DNA from: Roseiflexaceae bacterium
GTDB taxonomy: Bacteria > Chloroflexota > Chloroflexia > Chloroflexales > Roseiflexaceae
DNA length: 8,215 nt
NCBI GenBank assembly: GCA_014381165.1
Contig: JACMIM010000545.1
Coordinates: 1 to 8,215 of the forward strand
Reading direction: 5' to 3'
A model generated the notes under the pieces. The model had not been told where the DNA came from. It made no database searches and saw nothing but the letters and a program-made list of their open reading frames with translations. Shown in pieces: positions 6,036-8,215 of the stretch (the stretch's first letter is position 1; each line of letters begins with the position of its first letter). The position numbers were made by a program, and so were the translations under genes.

Positions 6036-6623
6036 TTAGAGCCTGCTGATAACGAGCCGACTGATCGCCTTCAGGGTGTCGAACACACCGTCGCCACGGG
6101 TCGCAACCGCCTCGTAGCGCTGCCAGTTCAGGCCAAGCGCAGGCGGGTTGAGAAAATCATCGAGCCGCTGTGCTGGCAAGCGGTTTGGCAGATCAGCCTT
6201 ATTATACTGGAGTACAAGCGGGAATTCGCGAAAATTCTTATTCATCTTCGTCACATTTTGCGCCAACTCCTTGAGGCTTTTGATATTTTCCTCAAGCTTA
6301 TGCTTCTGCGAGTCGGCCACAAACACTACGCCATCGGCACCATTAAGCACGGCGACCCGCGTGCGCTCATACAGCACCTGGCCGGGCACCGTATAAAGAT
6401 GGAACCGGGTTTGGAACCCACGCACTTTGCCCAGATCGAGCGGAAGAAAATCAAAGAAGAGTGTGCGCTCCGTCTCCGTCGCAATCGAGAGCAGATCGCC
6501 TTTAACCTCTTTAGGAACGGCGCTGTGGATGTACTGGAGGTTGCTCGTCTTGCCGCCCATACCGGGGCCGTAGTAGACGATTTTGCAGTGAATCTCGCGT
6601 GCTGCAACGTTAATCAGGGCCAT
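6036..6623 (-). CDS. mglA: MglA-like Ras-superfamily small GTPase (195 aa)
   Basis: A cytoplasmic GTPase switch. In Myxococcus xanthus, MglA-GTP marks the leading cell pole and drives gliding and type IV pilus motility. Visible motifs are the P-loop GPGMGGKTSN (19-28), switch 1 with R53-T54 in TERTLFFDFLPLDLG, and G3 as YTVPGQ with Q82. G4 is NKAD (141-144), and G5 lies in EAVATRGDGVFDTL. R53, T54 and Q82 fall at the same residue numbers as the functional residues of M. xanthus MglA, and the length (195 aa) is identical. The P-loop has Gly23 where, from memory, M. xanthus has Cys (GLCGKT). AGAGGA lies 4 bp before the ATG. The gene is downstream of its likely GAP, mglB, and upstream of a DUF4388 gene. 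The symbol denotes the family; gliding function in this organism is inferred. Confidence 0.93.
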   Translation of the reverse strand: MALINVAAREIHCKIVYYGPGMGGKTSNLQYIHSAVPKEVKGDLLSIATETERTLFFDFLPLDLGKVRGFQTRFHLYTVPGQVLYERTRVAVLNGADGVVFVADSQKHKLEENIKSLKELAQNVTKMNKNFREFPLVLQYNKADLPNRLPAQRLDDFLNPPALGLNWQRYEAVATRGDGVFDTLKAISRLVISRL

Positions 6624-6656
6624 ACGGTCCTCTCGTATGCCAAACCATGGAGTGTC

Positions 6657-6678
6657 GAGCGCACTGATGTGCGCGCTC
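6657..6678 (-). other. Hairpin in the mglB-mglA gap
   Basis: GAGCGC (6657-6662) is complementary to GCGCTC (6673-6678). An alternative register pairs GCGCAC (6659-6664) with GTGCGC (6669-6674) around TGAT. GGAG (6649-6652) and CTCC (6682-6685) could extend it. There is no T-run, so it is not a standard terminator; it may set the relative mglB and mglA mRNA levels. Confidence 0.35.
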
Positions 6679-6689
6679 CAGCTCCGGCG

Positions 6690-7184
6690 CTAATCGCGGA
6701 ACAACAGATCAATGGTATCTTCCATGGAGGTGCGGAACGACGATCCGAGCACGTCATCGCGGGTCTTATGCTGCTGGCGCACCCGCTCAAGCACGGCGCT
6801 CAGTTCGTCGGTCGCCTTTTTGGTCAGTACTTTTACCAGGCCAATATGCGTACCCTTATTGAAGATGATGCAGAGAATCCACTGATCTTCAATCAGGGCG
6901 ATAAAGATATTCTCACGCACGCCCTGTTGGAAAAGCATGCGGAAGTCTTTTTCGCGCAGTAGCTTGGCAACCTCGCGCGAAGAAGCAAAGGTGCCGGCGA
7001 TCAACGCGCCAAGCGCCGTGACATCCTGACGGCTGCTGTCGCCCTGCGAGGCGATCACCTGGCCGCTCTTATCGAGCAGCAGCGCGTGGTTGCCTTGCGT
7101 ATCCTCAACGAGATGCGCCAAGCACTCCTCGATTTGCGCAACCTCGGCACTAGGAACAATAACACTGGTAAGCTGTGGATCCAT
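6690..7184 (-). CDS. mglB: MglB-like roadblock/LC7 protein, probable MglA GTPase-activating partner (164 aa)
   Basis: MglB proteins form roadblock homodimers that stimulate GTP hydrolysis by MglA and set cell polarity. The roadblock domain (about 12-132) shows ALLLDKSGQVIASQG, then DVTALGALIAGTFASSREVA, FRMLFQQGVREN, a central strand IALIEDQWILCIIFNKGT and HIGLVKVLTKKATDEL. This order matches M. xanthus MglB closely. About 30 extra residues follow at the C-terminus (from RQQHKTRDD to the end DTIDLLFRD). They look helical and charged and may be a partner-binding tail. The ATG at 7184 is chosen because AGGA lies 6 bp upstream; the same frame is open to 7250 but those residues have no ribosome site and are not roadblock-like. 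mglA starts 66 bp after the stop, and adjacency of the pair is the normal arrangement. Confidence 0.9.
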   Translation of the reverse strand: MDPQLTSVIVPSAEVAQIEECLAHLVEDTQGNHALLLDKSGQVIASQGDSSRQDVTALGALIAGTFASSREVAKLLREKDFRMLFQQGVRENIFIALIEDQWILCIIFNKGTHIGLVKVLTKKATDELSAVLERVRQQHKTRDDVLGSSFRTSMEDTIDLLFRD

Positions 7185-7253
7185 AGCGTGTCCTATCGTG
7201 TTTGCCGTAGTAGGTGCGCCGGGGAATGTACTCCACTGGGACAAGCGCATTTC

Positions 7254-7259
7254 ATTATA
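7254..7259 (-). promoter_or_regulatory. Probable -10 box of the mglB-mglA-DUF4388 operon
   Basis: A perfect TATAAT on the minus strand in the 101-bp gap after the HTH gene, giving a leader of about 60 nt before the mglB ATG at 7184. No -35 consensus is found at 16-18 bp, so an activator may be needed. The -10 and the bases after it (TATAATGAAATGC, 7259-7247) match 11 of 13 bases at the HTH gene promoter. Confidence 0.45.
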
Positions 7260-7285
7260 CTCTATTCATTCGCAAGCCGCGCACG

Positions 7286-7573
7286 CTAGGCCTCAACACC
7301 ATTCGTGCGCTCTTTTTCTTTTGGTGGTCGGCCCGTGCGAATATTCCGCAGCGAGTGAATCGTCGCGGAAAGCGCCCGGTCGGCCCAACCATAGATTGTC
7401 GGTCGGCTTTTGCTGAGATCGTCGGCAATCTGGGTGACATTTGTCCGGTACTCAGGATCAAAGGTGGCAAGGTTGATGCGCGCCGACGCAACAATTTGCA
7501 GAATCTCTTCCTCGCTCAGGTTGTAATCGCGGATGAGTTTCTTGGCACGCTTGCTACTGAGATCCAGGCGCAT
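7286..7573 (-). CDS. Small helix-turn-helix DNA-binding protein (95 aa)
   Basis: I recognise no named family. The first 35 residues form a charged helical region (RLDLSSKRAKKLIRDYNLSE, then EEILQIVASARI). Residues about 44-67 read as a helix-turn-helix of the Hin/transposase-resolvase style (TQIADDLSKSRPTIYGWADR). The tail holds TGRPPKEK (80-87), an AT-hook-like GRP core. A small sequence-specific DNA-binding regulator is inferred. AAGGAG (7581-7586) lies 7 bp before the ATG, an excellent ribosome site, so the start is secure. The gene is upstream of and co-directional with mglB, with 101 bp between them containing a separate -10 box. Its own promoter contains an inverted repeat, so autoregulation is possible. 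Confidence 0.8.
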   Translation of the reverse strand: MRLDLSSKRAKKLIRDYNLSEEEILQIVASARINLATFDPEYRTNVTQIADDLSKSRPTIYGWADRALSATIHSLRNIRTGRPPKEKERTNGVEA

Positions 7574-7657
7574 GGACGCGCTCCTTGCCGCTCACATCTG
7601 CTCGTTCAGCACGCTACTGCCTGGAAGCGACAGCACGATCAGCTATAATTGCTTTTC

Positions 7658-7686
7658 ATTCTAGCATACCGATGCATGCCTGTCCA
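7658..7686 (-). promoter_or_regulatory. Sigma-70-type promoter of the HTH gene
   Basis: On the minus strand TGGACA (7686-7681) is followed by a 17-bp spacer and TAGAAT (7663-7658). The spacer ends in TGC, giving an extended -10. Each hexamer matches 5 of 6 consensus bases. Transcription would begin near 7651, with a leader of about 78 nt that includes the AAGGAG ribosome site. Confidence 0.65.
7664..7679. promoter_or_regulatory. Operator-like inverted repeat inside the HTH promoter spacer
   Basis: GCATAC-CGAT-GCATGC is a 16-bp dyad with 5 of 6 pairs matched. It fills the 17-bp spacer between the -35 and -10 boxes, so a protein bound there would block RNA polymerase. Autorepression by the HTH protein is an inference. 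Confidence 0.35.
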
Positions 7687-7839
7687 GTACTAGCTGTAAA
7701 TAGTAATCTCGGTTGTTATAGCCTAGGATGTACGGTAGTATGTTGAGAAGAAGTGCATTATAAAGGTGAATCTATTGCCTGGTGTCGGCTTTTGGCTTGG
7801 CAATTATCCAGAAGAGTCTGTGACACTTGCATGAGCGTT

Positions 7840-7868
7840 TTGACATGGCGAGCGGCTTGCAGTGTAAA
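7840..7868 (+). promoter_or_regulatory. Sigma-70-type promoter of the GAF-domain gene
   Basis: A perfect TTGACA (7840-7845), a 17-bp spacer and TGTAAA (7863-7868, 4 of 6). The predicted start is near 7875, leaving a leader of about 133 nt before the ATG at 8008. One copy of the direct repeat GCGGCTTG lies in the spacer and a second lies just downstream of the start site. Confidence 0.55.
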
Positions 7869-7902
7869 TGTTTGTAACAGATTGCGGCTTGTTCGTAGTG
7901 CG

Positions 7903-7946
7903 GCGGCCCACTGCTTGCCCCGTTGCTTGTGGCAGCCCTCGGCCGC
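7903..7946 (+). other. Imperfect leader stem-loop upstream of the GAF gene
   Basis: GCGGCC (7903-7908) is complementary to GGCCGC (7941-7946), and an inner CCAC (7908-7911) can pair with GTGG (7929-7932), sharing base 7908. The intervening sequence is C- and T-rich. There is no T-run after it. It may only reflect GC-rich DNA. Confidence 0.22.
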
Positions 7947-8007
7947 AGGTCATACCAACAGGTAGCGCAGCGAGGTGCTAAAATGACGTTTGTGGAGTGT
8001 TACATCA

Positions 8008-8215
8008 ATGGTTGAATCAACCGATAAGCGGCTGCTCCAGCGCGAATCGCTGCTGCGGATCAGCCGCGCGCTGACCCAGCAACTCGACACCGCTCGTGTA
8101 CTTGAACTCGTGATCGAGGTTGCCGTCGATCTGTTAGCTGGCACATCGGGGCTGATCGCCCTGCCCGACCCCGATGGCGTGATGGCCGTGGCCGCAGCTT
8201 CGGCGCTGCCCGCCA
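8008..8215 (+). CDS. N-terminus of a GAF-domain signalling protein, probably a sensor kinase (partial, 69 codons)
   Basis: The reading frame starts at ATG 8008 and runs open to the window edge. The opening residues (MVESTDKRLLQRESLLRISR, then ALTQQLDTARVLELVIEVAV and DLLAGTSGLIALPDPDG) are the usual entry into a GAF domain in Chloroflexota sensor kinases, in which a coiled helix leads into the GAF fold. The output domain lies beyond the window, so histidine kinase is only the most likely guess; a GGDEF or phosphatase protein is possible. The ribosome site is weak: GGAG at 7994-7997, about 10 bp upstream. A TTGACA-type promoter lies 133 nt upstream of the ATG. It is divergent from the HTH gene. 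Confidence 0.75.
   Translation, partial: MVESTDKRLLQRESLLRISRALTQQLDTARVLELVIEVAVDLLAGTSGLIALPDPDGVMAVAAASALPA

Larger units (their letters stand above)
7574..8007. other. 434-bp divergent intergenic region
   Basis: No convincing gene is present. The first 270 bp look AT-richer than the flanking genes. It holds a minus-strand promoter for the HTH gene (7658-7686), a plus-strand promoter for the GAF gene (7840-7868), and stray TATAAT-like sequences (7644-7649 plus; 7757-7762 minus) without -35 partners. An 8-bp direct repeat, GCGGCTTG, occurs at 7852-7859 and 7884-7891. A GC-rich leader follows at 7899-7947. I see no tRNA, known riboswitch or insertion-element end. Confidence 0.6.

Noticed and set aside
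6258..6962. Plus-strand open frame of 234 codons opposite mglA and mglB.
   Set aside because: Antisense to two conserved genes and their spacer, no domain pattern.
7757..7762. Perfect minus-strand TATAAT as a second, distal promoter for the HTH gene.
   Set aside because: No -35 hexamer or extended -10 motif; a better promoter lies nearer the gene at 7658-7686.
7753..7965. 70-codon plus-strand frame in the divergent spacer with several cysteines, starting at GTG.
   Set aside because: No domain pattern, it runs through the predicted GAF promoter, and composition is that of translated intergenic DNA.

Overview
The window looks like chromosomal DNA of a filamentous member of the Chloroflexota, probably class Chloroflexia (Roseiflexus/Chloroflexus/Kouleothrix-like). 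This is inferred from gene content: an MglB/MglA polarity pair next to a DUF4388 protein, GAF/PAS hybrid kinases of the style common in that group, high-GC coding DNA with GTG starts, and short heptad repeats in a gene gap. No rRNA or marker gene is present to confirm the assignment. There is no tRNA, rRNA, CRISPR array, insertion sequence or phage gene.

Layout. (1) 42-802, plus strand: two small multi-pass membrane proteins of unknown function, probably co-transcribed. (2) 810-2714, minus strand: a five-domain hybrid kinase (REC-GAF-PAS-HisKA-HATPase) that converges on the membrane genes with 7 bp between stop codons. (3) 2755-4984, minus strand: purH followed by hisIE. These are metabolically linked, because histidine synthesis releases AICAR, the substrate of PurH. 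(4) 5139-7184, minus strand: mglB (roadblock GAP), mglA (Ras-like GTPase) and a DUF4388/winged-helix-like protein. This is a polarity or motility switch module. It ends in a hairpin terminator whose 5' arm coincides with the predicted purH transcription start. (5) 7286-7573, minus strand: a 95-residue helix-turn-helix protein with its own good promoter. (6) 7574-8007: a 434-bp, AT-richer divergent spacer with promoters firing both ways. (7) 8008 to the window end, plus strand: the start of a GAF-domain signalling protein cut off by the window edge.

How the parts fit. Regions 3 and 4 are read in the same direction as the hybrid kinase, but promoter-like and terminator-like signals divide them into separate units. 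The HTH gene and mglB share an 11/13-match sequence spanning and following their -10 boxes, so the small HTH protein may control the MglBA module. The mglA-DUF4388 gap is nearly filled by two blocks of 7-bp tandem repeats whose units are complementary to each other.

Limits. All family calls come from reading motifs by eye. Promoters and hairpins were found by inspection. No database search, codon statistics or folding calculation was run.
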